A DNA stretch of 64,000 nt from Apiotrichum sp. Y4204 (Eukaryota > Basidiomycota > Tremellomycetes > Trichosporonales > Trichosporonaceae), in the NCBI GenBank assembly GCA_025531455.1, contig JAMYHL010000009.1:496001-560000 (forward strand), read 5' to 3'. Both the position numbers and the translations under genes were made by a program. The notes under the pieces are model-generated. The model did not search any database. It was not told where the DNA came from and worked only from the letters and a program-made list of their open reading frames with translations. Below, in pieces: positions 11,676-23,549 of the stretch; the stretch's first letter is position 1; each line of letters opens with the position of its first letter.

Positions 11676-13392
11676 TTAACCGACTTTTACATGCTGTGGG
11701 CGCGTCCGGCCGAACCCGTAAGTCTTGGGACGCTTGACTCTAACGGATGGAATGTTGACAGTGCGCACAAGAATCTTGCTGGGAGGGGTAGAGGGAGTCT
11801 TGGGCGCCGGTGACGCGTTGCCGGCATACCGAGCGTCGTGATCGTTGAAAATGCGATGGTGGGGAGGCTGTGGTAAGGAACTGGTGGGCGAGGTCACTCA
11901 CCGTTGGTGTTAGGAAGATCTCCTTCAGAGGTTGGCGGGTACGAGAGTGGCGGACTGGCCCTGTTGTCAGCTTGAACAAACAACGGTAGCTAACCTTGAG
12001 AGGCATCAACACATCCCCCGACCTTGGCATAAGTGACCTCCTGGTCAATCCACTCTAAGTCTGCCTGTTTCTCCCACCCAGATAGCATGGTGGCCATCTG
12101 TTGCTCCCAGCAGGGTGTACGTCCATACAGACGCTTCTCGATCTTCCTCGGTGTTTCACAAAGCTGAAAGTGACCGGCAACAAAGGCAAGGAAGAGAATG
12201 TCCTGCAGAACGGAAGGGGCGACTGGTCGCAGTGCTTTGGTGCTCAGGCGGCTTGGAGGAAGGGGGATCTCGGGCGGCATCTTCTTCACATGTTTCGTCA
12301 GATACGGGTGGTTCAGCAGTTTGGTAGCCTGTAAGTCAGCTCGTGTGAGAGGATGGACAGTTTACACTGAGCCTAGTTTCCGGGTCGCGGATGAGCATCC
12401 CTTTGACGAAGTCGGCGAGACCCTGGTGACTAACGTCTGTCCTCTTCCAGGACCACACGGGTTGACCGAGAACAACACGCTCCCTACACCGCTGCGGAGA
12501 GTTCCCGTCGTAGTCAGCAGCGTCCAGATACGGATGGGGATAACCGCGGCTTTTGAGGAAGGTGATTCCGAGTGACCAGATGTCGTTGGGCTGTGGGTCA
12601 TACTCCATTTCCTGATGTCAGCTGAGCGTCAAGGTGACGTCCTCACCGCCATCTTCAAAGGGCTGGAATAGTCAAATGTGCCACCCAGGCTGCGCACCGT
12701 CCCTCCAAACGGTCTGAAGTGACTGAAGCCAAAATCGACGAGAACCGGGTGCAGCTCCTTGCCGCGAATGTCGACCATGATATTGGAGCGCTTGAGATCC
12801 TCATGGCTGACACCGAGCTTGTGCAGAGCTTCCACTGTGCGAAGCAGCTCTGCCCAGAATCGGCAAAACTGGTGCTCAGTCATGGTACTTTTCGATAGTC
12901 TCGAAAGGCATGTGGGAAGAATGGTGAGGAAGATGTAACTCGATGTTAGGATACGTCGTCATTACGGTAGACCTACTTCCAACCGCCTTCCTCCAGCATG
13001 CCCTCAAGTCCGACGATGCCCGGGATCTTGGCGCCCGCAAATGCCTTGAGGAGGACAAGCTCCTTGTGGGCCTCGACGGCGTCGATAACATCATTGTAGT
13101 CAGGCGGTCCAATGCCGGGGTTGCCATGAAGGGCGGGCAAGATCTTGCAAGCGGCCTGCCGTCCAGTGACAATGTGGGCGGCGCGGCGAACATGTGCTGA
13201 GGTCAATGAGTAAAGGAAGGTGGCAAACTTACCATATGCACCACGACCCAGAGTTTCCCCAAGCTCCCATCCTCCTACTCGGGTGAGTTGACCTCGTGGG
13301 GTTTGGATAGACTCCAGAAGACGGGTCATGCTGGTTGAGGGAAGACAGGTGCGGACCCTTGGAGAGGAGGAGAGTGGTAGCGCGTCAATCAC
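11676..13392 (-). CDS. Serine/threonine protein kinase, Nim1/CAMK-like (500 aa)
   Basis: Seven exons: 13233-13392, 12977-13196, 12647-12938, 12366-12611, 11995-12328, 11902-11960 and 11676-11867, with all phases consistent. Kinase landmarks appear in order: glycine loop GETLGRGAYAHV, ATP-binding Lys in GRQAACKIL, helix-C Glu in HKELVLLKAF, catalytic loop VSHEDLKRSNIMV, metal-binding DFG in LVDFGFSHF, DIWSLGITF, and the closing Arg motif RDPETRLSATKLLNHPYL. HRD is replaced by HED; the catalytic Asp, Lys and Asn remain. The usual APE is not evident (SSPL occupies that place). The 120-residue C-terminal extension ends with a basic SVRVKRPKTYGFGRTRP segment. The opening resembles Nim1/Gin4/Hsl1-type kinases, but I cannot assign an orthologue. 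An alternative start at 13329 would give 479 aa. Confidence 0.8.
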
Positions 13393-14550
13393 GTAGACGA
13401 GGGATGAACGCGAGAGGAACAGACCGATTCAGGATTCCAAGATTCAAACGGCAAGAGGGGAAGAGGCGATTCTGATTCGAAAGTTCGAGGGATTCAGAGG
13501 GCGAAGTGGGACGAGTCAAATGATTCGGAAAGAGTCGAGAGAGTCAGGTAGATTCAGAGAGTCGAGGGGACCAGCCTTCAATTTGAATCAGAGATTCAAA
13601 GTCGGGGAGTCATTCATTCGTAGATTCGAGGAGAGAGTCAAGCAGTGGGTAGGGTCACATTCGAGGACGATTCAGCAATTCGAAGAAGTGTGATTCGAGG
13701 ACGATTCAAGAGGTGATGCCAAAAACGGATAGACGAGTGAGTGGATGAAGAAGTGAGGAGAATGGAAGAAAGAAAGAAAGAAAGGAAAGAACAAGAGAGA
13801 GGAGATAGATAGACAGGAGAGAGGGAGACTGGGAGAAGGTGAGAATGGGTAGAGTAAGAGGGGGGAAGACAGAAATCAACGCTCACCAAGCTATATATAC
13901 TTTGTACCATACTCTGCGCGCGAGGAAGGCAAGCAATACGCTGCAAAAACCGACTGCGGCTTTGGGTGAGAAGAGTTAGAGGAGCCGGGAAGCGAGGGAG
14001 AGAGAAGACAGTCGCGTACCGATTGCATTCCCCCCATCCAAAGGGCAGAGAACCATCTGGACTGCAGTACATTCCCTACCTTTTCGTTTCAGCAGAAATC
14101 AGTACCACAGAGTCATTCTTTCTCCTCTAACCGTCCTTGGATAGCTTGGATAGTGGTTAAGATCGTCAAGACGCGTAAATAGCGCCATTCTCGTTGCCCA
14201 TGCAGCACCGAAGGTCAAGAGCTTACCCGCGATCCGATAAGTCCCATTGTCCGGCTTCCTACAGTCCTCCACAGGTCGTTTGCTACCCTTACCCCCACGT
14301 CGAGACGTCGAGACTCGCTGTCGTACGTCCTACGTCCGCCAACCTGGCAAAGCATGTATTACGCGTGGAATTGTGTTGAGAAGAACAAGATGACGAACGC
14401 TCATCAACTCACTGAATGCCGACTTGTCGTTCAACTCCGACGGACATCACGTGATCGGTCTAAAAAGTTGGAACCTGGCGGCGACAACTGTGGACCACAT
14501 CTTCCAGTCTCTTCTCTATCCTCTCATCTTTCAACCAAGCGTCTCCAAGC
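13393..14550. promoter_or_regulatory. Divergent intergenic region upstream of kinase and PPR genes
   Basis: This 1.16-kb region has no gene that I can support. Its kinase-proximal part (13426-13705) is packed with GATTC and GAGTC motifs (see separate entry). Simple purine runs with AAAG repeats occur near 13765-13800 and a TATATATA stretch near 13893. An ACATCACGTGATC palindromic site lies near 14444-14456, about 100 bp before the PPR start. Confidence 0.5.
13426..13705. repeat. Dense array of GATTC/GAGTC (GANTC) motifs in kinase 5' region
   Basis: Within 280 bp I count about 13 GATTC and at least 5 GAGTC pentamers, often as GATTCGAGG or GATTCAGAG and at irregular spacing of 6-30 bp. The array sits 30-310 bp upstream of the kinase start. 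Read on the kinase strand the unit is GAATC/GACTC. It is not a clean tandem repeat, so it may be a clustered protein-binding motif or a decayed simple repeat. Confidence 0.6.
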
Positions 14551-16866
14551 ATGCTTTCTCTTGCTCGAAACGCACAGCATCGCATTTTGGCCGGGTCGCT
14601 CTCGGCCGCCCCGACATCCGCGGCCTCTGCGCTCTCGGCCTTCTCGGCACGCGCCTACAACGACGACGCAGGGCCATCGCGCATGAGCTACAAGAAGATG
14701 CAGCGGCGTAGATTGCGGGAGAACGTCGCCTCGGGACGGACCACGACGATTACGGACTTGAGCATGTTTGATGCGCCTGCCCCTGCGCCGAGACGTGACC
14801 GCGAACGCAGCGAGCGCTACGAGCGCACCGAACGCAATGAACGGAGTGAGCGCGGGCCAGGAAGCGGCGGGCAGCGGCCGAGCTGGGGCCTCTCCGACTC
14901 GCGGTTTGCAGGGCCGCGCTTCAACACCCGTCGCGACCGTGATCAGTTCTACATTGAAAAGAAGAATGAGCAAAAGGCGTCTGCGAAGAAGGGCGAGAGG
15001 CCGCGGGGCCCGTCTCCTTACTCGTCGTCGGAGCGCGTCAAGAAGTGGATCTCAAGCCACGAATCGCCCCTCACTACCAAACAGGTCGACGAGGTTATCG
15101 CCATGGTTGCTGAACTTCCCCGGGAAAGCGTGAATGCTTCCGTCTGGAACCTCGTGCTTGCTCTGCTTGGTCGCGAGAGGAAGTACTCTGTGATGTGGAA
15201 GACTTATAACCAGGTGAGTAGCTGTAGGGATTTTTTGCAGCGGTAGCTGACGATTTAGATGAAGAAGCGCGGCGTGCAACCCAACGCAAGAACATTTACC
15301 ACACTCCTCAATGCGTACGCCGGTATTGCGCACGACGCGATTCCCGCAGGGCAGTTTACGCCGCTGAACCGGCCGGAGAAGCTGACGATCGATCGCGTGC
15401 GGCTGATCTACGAGCAGTCGCAGCAGCACATTGGCATGGTGATGCGGAAATCGCAGCCTGCAGAGGAGGACGAGGATGTGGGCCTCTCAGCGGCGGACCT
15501 CGAGTGGCCGCTCAAGTCGCCAGAGGCCGAGGAGCCCGAGGTCGACACGAACGAGGTGAATGTCGCGCCGACAAACGCGTACCTCAAGTTCCTGGGGCGA
15601 TTCGGCATGTGGGAGGAGATGAAGCGCGTCTTTATCGCCATGGACACCGAGGGACCTCTCGCCCCCACGGAGGTCACGTACACCGTCATGCTCATGACGG
15701 CAAAGAACCTTGCTGCCTTCCGTCGCTCCAAGACCGGCGACATTAGTGCCGCAGCCCTGCCGGACGTTGATATTGGCCCTACCGCCAAGGCCTACTTTGA
15801 CCAGGCGGTGCGCCAGTTCTGTGGACCGGGCAAGACCAAGGGCGGCCGCCGCCTCGACGAGGACCTGGTGCTTGCCGCACTGCAGTGCTTGGCTGTGGGT
15901 CGCGTCTCGGACCAGCGCCTCATGGAGGACCTCATCTCGTCGTTCTGGGGCCTCCCGTCACCGCGCTCGCCGCGCGTCGCAAGCGTCACTGCCAACCCGG
16001 AGAGCACCAGCGTGCCTGACCTTCCAGCAATATACGCCAACCTCCCGCGCTTCAAGCTCAACGTGCGCTCAGCCACCACGCTGATGTCGCTGCTCGCGCG
16101 CTCGCAAAACCGCTCCGTTGCAGCGCACTACACCCACCTCATTATCGACACGCGCAGCCTGCAGGCGGACCTCGACCTGCCGGCCCTGCGCGCGGCAATC
16201 TACGTCTTCTCAAACGCACGGGACATCAACGCCGTCCGCAGCGTCATGGACATGTACCAGCCTCCAACGGGCAAGGACGGATGGCCGGTGGATGTGTGGC
16301 ATGCTGCGCTGCGGGCTGCCCGGTGGAGCGCCGATTGGGAGGCGGCACTGTCCCTGTTCCGCCGCATGGTGCACCTCCCTTTGGGCGTTGAGCGGGGCGC
16401 AAAGTCCAAGACCCAAATCGAACCTTACCGCTTCACCCCACCGAACGGGCGCTCGACCGACGCCCGCCGCCGGCCGTGGATCCCGCCTGCGGCGCACCGC
16501 GCCGACCCGCTCGCCATGTCGACGCTTATCAAGGCCGCGGTAGCCTGCGGGCTGAAGCAGGTACGCGAAGCGCTCGCGATCCTGGATTACTACGGGGAGG
16601 AGCAGTGGTGGATCATCCCGCGGGTGGAGAAGAAGAAGGGCGGAGAGAGCGAGATTGATCTCGTAGCGCGCGCCGTGCGCTCGGACGACCTGACGCGGTC
16701 CGAGCGGCGGGCTGTCGCCGACCGCATCGAGCTCGCAAAGGACGTGACGGACGCGGCGGAGCGCCTCCTACCCGCCTCGGCACCCGAGGAGAAGGAGTAT
16801 CTCGGCCGGTTCAAGGACCTCGCACGCGCGGTCACGCGTAACTGCCGGGACGTGGTGGAGAAATAG
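14551..16866 (+). CDS. Mitochondrial pentatricopeptide-repeat (PPR) protein (756 aa)
   Basis: Two exons, 14551-15213 and 15259-16866, separated by a 45-bp intron. The N-terminus (MLSLARNAQHRILAGSLSAA...FSARAYND) is Arg/Ser/Ala-rich without acidic residues and fits a mitochondrial presequence with an RAY cleavage-like end. A basic, Arg/Glu-rich disordered segment follows. From residue about 195 there are helical-hairpin repeats: VNASVWNLVLALLGRERKYS, GVQPNARTFTTLLNAYAGIA, and later VAPTNAYLKFLGRFGMWEEM and APTEVTYTVMLMTA, which match the PPR pattern (N-x-x-T-x-x-x-L-L-x-A-Y). PPR proteins bind organelle RNA and control its processing, stability or translation. The specific transcript target cannot be read from sequence. 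The protein could correspond to one of the fungal mitochondrial translation or RNA-maturation PPR proteins. Confidence 0.8.
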
Positions 16867-17104
16867 GACGTTGTATAGTACATTTCATTACACATCTAGA
16901 TGTATGCGCTACTCCAATGCAGTGGGATTGGACATGGACAGGCGGAGAGATCGCTGGGTGGGGATGGGAGGGTACAGCCTCGTATGGGGGTTTGGAGCGC
17001 GCGTGAGTCACAGGGTCGTACGTGTTCACAGGGTGGAGACGACAGCACAAGAAGGGCGAAAAGCGTGCTGAGAAGACTCGAAGACGAGTGGCCATCTATA
17101 GCCA

Positions 17105-17481
17105 TCACATCTCGCCGCGGTGCGCAGGTGTCTTTGGGCCGCCGGACTGGAACCACTCGCGCGCAGAGGACGCCACGGCGCTCCACCCCCCCGCAGCGCT
17201 AACACGGCGGTGGATGCGCGCAAGCCAAGCCCAGTTGAGCACGAGCAGGAGAACGAGCGCGACGCCGCCTTTCGAAGCATCAGTGCGTTTTCTCTACCCC
17301 ACTCTCAGCATGCTCAGCACTCACCAAGGACCCACAGCCGGGAACCACCAGAGCTCTGCCGCATCCCGCGCTTCATGCTCGCAACCACATCGCCGCCTAC
17401 GGGGTTCCGGCGCGCGCTCGCGTCCGGCCGCGGACGGCGGGGCGCGGGGTCGTCGTCGTCGATGAGCTCGATGCGCGCCAT
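17105..17481 (-). CDS. Small single-span membrane protein (106 aa), unknown function
   Basis: Two exons, 17325-17481 and 17105-17268, with a 56-bp GT-AG intron in phase 1. The protein starts MARIELIDDDDPAPRRPRP, has a basic stretch MKRGMRQSSGGSRL, one hydrophobic segment WVLGGVALVLLLVLNWAWL (residues about 50-68), then IHRRVSAAGGWSAV and ends GGPKTPAHRGEM. The intron falls just before the membrane segment and the join restores an uninterrupted hydrophobic span, which supports the model. The topology may be N-in with a 38-residue tail, as in small mitochondrial or ER membrane proteins. I do not recognise a family. The 3' end faces the PPR gene (238 bp) and the start is 318 bp from the divergent VPS23 gene. 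Confidence 0.6.
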
Positions 17482-17799
17482 GCTGTGTGAAGTGGAATGG
17501 ATGGTGCGTTTAGAGTTTAGAGATCAGAGAACTGGATGGACGCGGGTTTTGGCTGGCGTGGTTGTGTGGTGCGGGGCCGAATTGCTGATGACGCCACACC
17601 AGCGCTTGCCGCCGCAGTACGCAGTGCTAGTGCTAGTCCTGCCATCCGTGCTTGACTCTCCACTCGATCATCGCCATCCTCCATCTCAACAAGCACTCTT
17701 ATCTCCCACTCACTCTTAATTCACTCCGCGAGGAGCGACACGCCGCCCCGCCTCGCCCTCCCTTCCCAATCCCACCTGCTACCTCTCTCTGGCCCGCGC
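17482..17799. promoter_or_regulatory. Divergent promoter between small membrane protein and VPS23
   Basis: This 318-bp region contains pyrimidine-rich leader sequence before VPS23 (17640-17799). I see no clear TATA box or gene. Confidence 0.4.
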
Positions 17800-19708
17800 A
17801 TGTCCTCGCTCGACCTCACGCGCGACTGGCTGCGCGGCGTCCTGCGCCCGTACCCCTCGCGCGACGTCGTGCAGGCCGAGGTCCTGCGCGTCCTGCAGCA
17901 CACGCCCAGTCTGGCAGTCAAAACCGATGCCTTCAGTGAGTCCCGGTGGCCCCCACTCTTTCTGATCCCAGCGTTCGACTCGGGGTCCACCACCCTCCTG
18001 CTACTACTCCACGGCACACTTCCGATAACCTACAAGGGGGCGAGCTACCATATCCCGGTGCACATCTGGCTTCCGCACGAGTATCCCCGCGGCGCACCGA
18101 TGGTCTTTGTCGTCCCCACGCGCGCGATGGGTGTGCGGAAGAGCCGTGACGTCGAGCCAGGCGGCCGCGTCCTCGCCGTCACGCCGTGGTGGGGGCGCGG
18201 CCGCGAGCTCGACGCCCTCATCGCCTGGCTTGTTGAGCTCTTCTCTGCCGCACCCCCAGTGTATGCCAAGCCGCCGGAACAGGCGCAGGCGCAGGCGCAG
18301 ACGCATCGTTCGTCGTCGGTTGCTTCTGTCGCCTCGACGTCGGGGACACCGGCCGCTACCCCCGCCCCGCCAGGCGCACCCGTCCTCCCTGCACGGCCCC
18401 ACCATGCTCACCCTCACTCTCAACCCCACACTAACGGCGAGGTGAGCTGCATTGGCAACACTCAGCTGACATCAGGCACTTCCACAGTATCGCGCGGCAC
18501 CGAGTCCGCCGGGCGCGCCAGGCGGGGGAGGGAATCCGGCGATTCCACCGCACGTCGGCCCGCCATCGCGCCAGTCGTCGCTGAACGCATCGCTGGGCTC
18601 CGCTTCGCCCGCGCCACAGAGCCCGCCGCCGCCGCAGATTCCAGTCGACCCGCAGAGCCCGCCTCTCCCCCTCCGGCCAGGGAAGCAGCCGCCCGTCCCC
18701 CAGCGCCCGGTCATGGGCCCGCCGAAGCCCATCCCTATGCCCCTTAGCCCGGCGAGCACGGGATGGGCGCCCGAGGCGTATCATGCCCAGCCACCGGTCC
18801 CACCCCATCCCCAGCAGCAGTGGCAGCGCGCTGCCTCCGTGTCGCCGCCGCCTCAGTTGCCGCCGATGCACCACCAGGCGTACCAGCCGTATCCGCCGCA
18901 TCAGCAGCCGCAGCATCAACAGCCGCATCAGCAGCCGCAGCAGCAGCAGCAGCCCCATCCCCCGCAGGGACATCAGTACGCGCCGCCGCATCCCCAGTGG
19001 GCACCCCCACAGCCGAGCGGACATGCCGGGCCAAGTGGTCCCGGTCCTAGCGCAAGCACCGCACCTGCACCTCCCCCTCCCGCAGCGTCAACGCTGCACC
19101 CGCCCGCACGGACATTCGACCTCCTCTCGTCTCCCGAGCTCGGCGCCGCACCGCGACCCGACGACGACGTCCCCCCACCCCTGCCATCGAGCAAGCCGCC
19201 GCCGCCCTCCCTCGTGCACCTGCACGCAATCCTGCTTCCGCACCTGGATGCCTCCCTCCCGCCGCTACTCCACTCGCTAAAGGACACGACGACGCGGCTC
19301 TCAGAACGGCGCGAGGACCTGCTCTCTGGCGCACCGGCGATCGCGGACGAGACGGCGCGCCTTGAGGCCGTGAAGAAGGTGTGCGATGCGGTTGGCGCGC
19401 GGCTCGAGGACGTAGTGTCGCGTGGGTCGGAACGCGTCGCTGAGCTCGAGGCGCGCGGCGATGTCAGCGTCGACGAGGTCGTGTGCAGTATTTCCATCGT
19501 ACACAACCAGCTCATCGACCTCGTTGCCGAAGACAATGCCATCAGCGACACCCTGTACCATGTCACGCGGGCGTTTGAGGCCGAGCGCATCGACACAGAC
19601 AGGTATCTCAAGGCTGTGCGCGCGCTCGCGAGGGAACAGTACATGAAGCGTGCGCTCATCGAGCGTATCAACGAGGGCATGGGCGGCGGCGCGTGGAGTG
19701 TCTCGTAG
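17800..19708 (+). CDS. VPS23: ESCRT-I subunit Vps23/TSG101 (608 aa)
   Basis: Three exons: 17800-17935, 17972-18441 and 18488-19708. Residues 1-150 form a UEV (inactive E2) domain: a start helix LTRDWLRGVL, TFDSGSTTLLLLLHGTLPITYKG, SYHIPVHIWLPHEYPRGAP, VFVVPTRAM and PWWGRGRELDALIAWLVELF. A long Pro/Gln/His-rich linker follows, including poly-Gln/Pro around 18890-18965. The C-terminal coiled coil (RLEAVKKVCDAVGARLEDVV) and steadiness box (YLKAVRALAREQYMKRALIE) complete the family architecture. In the cell it binds ubiquitinated cargo and recruits ESCRT-I to endosomes; in fungi it also functions in Rim101 pH signalling. The linker is longer than in budding yeast Vps23 (385 aa). The gene ends 165 bp from the end of BMS1. 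Confidence 0.93.
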
Positions 19709-19873
19709 GTGCAGATGCATTGCATGTGGTGTGGGGGCGGGGAATTATGGGTATGGTTCTGACACGTGCTCTCGCCTTGGCATTCCGGTCCACGGATCTC
19801 TAGTTGCTCATCTATGCAAAATGTCACATGGCGGGATATAACAGTACAGAGAGACGCAAGCCTGCGATTGCAG

Positions 19874-22800
19874 TTACGCCGAGCGCTTGCGCTTGTTGCG
19901 CCCCCCGCCGTCCTCGGCATGCTTGCGCTTGATGGCGTCGACGCGGAGCTTCTCCTTGCGCTCGGCGCGGATCTTTTCGTTGATGCGCTCCTCGCTCTTT
20001 TCCACTTTTTCGCGGTGCGACGCGCGGCGCTCCTCCTGCTTGTCCTTGCGGCGCGCGACCTTGTCCTTGCGCAGACTTTGGATCTGCTGCAGGAGGGCTG
20101 TGGCTTTCCGCTCCTCGTCGCCCATCACGACCGCGCGCGACTGGAGATACGTCTGCTTGCGCTGTGCCGAGAGGACCTTTGGTTTGGACGCGTACGGCAG
20201 GTCGGCCTGCAGCTTGCGCGGGACCTTGAGCGGGTTGAAGCGGCGCGTGCTCCGCTCAATCTTGCGGTATGCCGAGTTGGGGTCGAGCGGCGTCGCCACG
20301 CCCTCGTCCCGCCGAATCTCGCCTGTGAGGCGCATGCCCTGCCATGCGGACGTCTTGTCCGCGCCGAGAAGAGAGGTGACCGGGTTGTACAGCTTCTTCG
20401 GCTCGATAGAGTACCATGCGCGGAGGAAGACAATGTCTGGAATGTCAGCAGAGAGGCGGATAGAGGACACAGAATGGTTACCCACCAGACATGAGGATCT
20501 TGTCCTCAAAGGTCGCGCGGAAACAGCCCTCAGGCTTGGCCAGGGCACGCTTGATCTGACCACGGATGCCGGATACGGTCTTGATGTTGGCGCCCTCAAA
20601 CTTTGCGACTTCAAGGGCGGACGAGAACATGTCCTTAATGAACGCCGTGTTCTTGAACACCTTGAACGGCACGCCGGTGAGCTTGAGCTTTTTGACAATC
20701 TTGGTCGTGCGGTCAATGTCGAGCACGACGCCGGTCGCGGACACGCGGAAGCCAGGCGCATCGGACGAGAGCGAGTTGAATGCGCAGAAACCCGTGTTTG
20801 GCGCCGACACGGGCCCGTAAAACGTCGCGAAACAGTGCATGTGCTCCGGCGTGTACTTGAGCAGGCGGTTACGGATCGAGTGGTCGTCGAGGTGGTATAC
20901 TGGCATGGTCTGGAAGCGCCGCCAGCCGAGCGAGAAGATGAGCGGGTTGTTCGTCTTGAGCGTGCGCGTGAACCAACGGTGCCGCTTGATGCGCACAGTC
21001 ACGTATCCGAACCGCTCCTCCTCGCTCAGAAGACCGCCGACGATGATCGGGAACTTGGGGTCAAAGTGCTCGACGAGCTCGCACGGCACGTGGTCAATCT
21101 CCAAACGCACGTACATGCCCGAACGGTAGCCCTCAATCTGGGCACGCGCGTCAATGTCCATGCCCTCGAATTCGGCCTCGTTGAGCTCGCGCTGCCGCGC
21201 CATGTCCGCCTTTTGCGCGTCGTAAAAGTCCATCTTGCCGCCCTCGTCATCCGAGTCGTTGTCGTACTGCTCGTCAAACTTGGCTGCAAGTGCCTTCTTC
21301 TTCTTGTCCAGCGCTTCCGCTCGCGCGGCGGCGACCTCCTCGGCGCCCAGTCCTCCGGCGGGCTTGTTGCCGATGTATGGCACGAGATCGTCGCCGTCCT
21401 CACCGCCGCCCTCGAGATCCTCAAAGTCGTCGCCCTCCTCCTCGTACGGGAGGCCGTCCTCGCCCTCTTCACCCATGCGTCCAGAGATGAACATGCCCTG
21501 GAGGGAGGCAAGCATGTCCTCGTCGGACCACTTGGCCTCGAGAGATGCCGGGTCGTACGCGACCTTGAGCTGGTCCCCCTCGTCACCTGCATTGTCCTCA
21601 AGGGACACCCGCACAAAGCCGTCATTGGACAGAGCCATTTTCGACGACTCGGCATCGGCACTCGACGGGCGCGTCTTCCCTGCAGCAATCTCATCGGGCG
21701 ACAGCTCATCGCCGTAGATGAGCGACATGAGGTTGCGCTTCCGCTGCATGCGCTCGGCAAAGCTGGCTGCCGCACGCTCGCCGAGATTGCGCTTCCACCG
21801 CGGGAGGTCGTCATCCTCGTCGTCGTCCTCATCGTCGTCGCTCTGCGCATCGGCATACTCGGCCTCGGGTTCACTGCCGTCGTACTCGTCGTCCGAGATG
21901 TTGACCCGCTTGCCGTCCTGCTCGAATCCGGTGATCATGTCGAGGTCGTTGTCCTCGTCCGAGCCGGCATAGACGACTGAGCCGTCATCCTCGTCGTCGT
22001 CAATCTCCTCCAGACGAGCCCCACCCTCGCCGTCGTCAAACTCGTCGTCAAAATCCTCGTCCTCGTCGTCACTTGCTGATCCCAGCACGGGACCGCCAGC
22101 ACGGGGAGCAGCAGCGCGGCGCTTGCGAGGACCGTCGTCGACCGTGATCGGCGCAGTCGATCCGCTAAACAGCCGGATCTCCGACTTTGCCACCTGCTCC
22201 GCGAGCGTGGTGTCGGCCTCCTGCATCTCCATGACCATGCGCTCGCCCTCGCCCTTTGGTGCGTCGCCGTCCTTGGAGAAGCTACCGAGGACGTTGACAT
22301 ACACCGCATCCTTGTCGTACATCACACCACCGACATCAGACATCGGAGCGTGAATGAGCTTGGCCTTCTCACCCATGCGGCGGCGGCGCTCACTCTCAAG
22401 CGTTGGGAGAGGACACGGGTCGGAAAGGCGCTCAACCTCCTTGACTTCGAGATCGCCAGCGCCGGGGATGTGAATCTTTGCGTTGCGTGCGGGAAGGTTC
22501 GGACCGCGGAGGTAGCCGTAGAGCGTGATGGTGCGGTCCATCTTGGGGTTCTGGCGGACAGCCCCGCGCGGGGTGAGGTCCTGAAGACGGTCCGCGACGA
22601 GGTACGGGTGCTGGTTGCGGAAGACCAAGGGGCGGAACTTGACCACGGAGATGAATCGTGTAAGCAGGTTGATTTCCGCGTCCGGGTAGCGACCGTTCAT
22701 GACGCCCGAGAGGGAGAAGAGCTTGGCGCCGTCGTAGATCTCCGTCCAGAAACGCTGCTTGAGACGCTTTTTGGTGTCCCGCAGTGTGCTCTGCTTCTTG

Positions 22801-23549
22801 ATAAGGTCGAGGTGGGTAAGAAGACCAATAACTTTGGGGAAACCGTGGGCCTGAAGGACGTTAAGGAACTCGAACGTCTCCATCTCGAACCCAAACGAGC
22901 CGTCAATCATGAGCAGCACCAAGTCGACGACCTTGCCGAGGTCGATCATGCTGTTCAGGTCGTTCCCGCACTCGACAAACGTAATGCGACGCGTCTTTCC
23001 GCTCACGACAGTGATGGGGCCCTGCGGGTCGTTGAGGTTGTGCTTTGTGTACCGCCGGACCAAGGAGCGGAGGAGGGTCGTCTTGCCGACGCCGGGTGGA
23101 CCGACAATACCGACCACGATCGGCGGCGGTGGTAGCCGCCCCTCATCCATCCCCTGCCCCTTCTCGGCAGTCACCTTGCGCTCCTCGGGGTTACGGTTGA
23201 CGAGCGGAACATGCAGACGCTTCTGGTCCTTGTCGGCCGTGCGCCGGGCGGCGACGTTCGCGGACCGCCATGACTGCGAGGTGAAGGCCTGGGAGCGTTA
23301 GTACAAGGTGGGGCAGTGCGACGGCGGCCATAAGGAAGAGAAACATGTCAACAGATCGTTATGCCTAAATAATCTGCCTGTCTCCATGTCTTGGCAGACC
23401 CAGACAGTATGCCCACGACCCATCGCCTCGCGACTTACCTTAGGGTTGTACCCCTTGGCCTGGCTCCTATCGATGCCCGCTGCCTTGTCCTTCTTCCCGG
23501 CCTTTGTTCCCGCCGAGGGCTTGTGATGGACCTTGTGAGGCTTCTCCAT
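19874..23549 (-). CDS. BMS1: Ribosome biogenesis GTPase Bms1 (1,158 aa)
   Basis: Three exons: 23439-23549, 20486-23288 and 19874-20436. The start MEKPHKVHHKPSAGTKAGKK matches the conserved Bms1 N-terminus. The GTPase domain carries the P-loop GIVGPPGVGKTTL, then KTRRITFVECGNDL, DLVLLMIDGSFGFEMETFEF and THLDLIK. Long Asp/Glu tracts follow in the middle, then the elongation-factor-like and C-terminal conserved part (DFYDAQKADMARQRE, YVRLEIDHVPCELVEHFDPK, PVYHLDDHSIRNRLLKYTPE, GFRVSATGVVLDI, KVFKNTAFIKDMFSS). The basic tail ends NKRKRSA. The length agrees with yeast Bms1 (1,183 aa). Bms1 drives 18S rRNA maturation in the SSU processome with Rcl1. The large antisense frame over this gene is a shadow. 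Confidence 0.96.

Noticed and set aside
19887..21980. 697-codon plus-strand frame over BMS1
   Set aside because: Antisense shadow of BMS1, whose GTPase motifs are on the minus strand.
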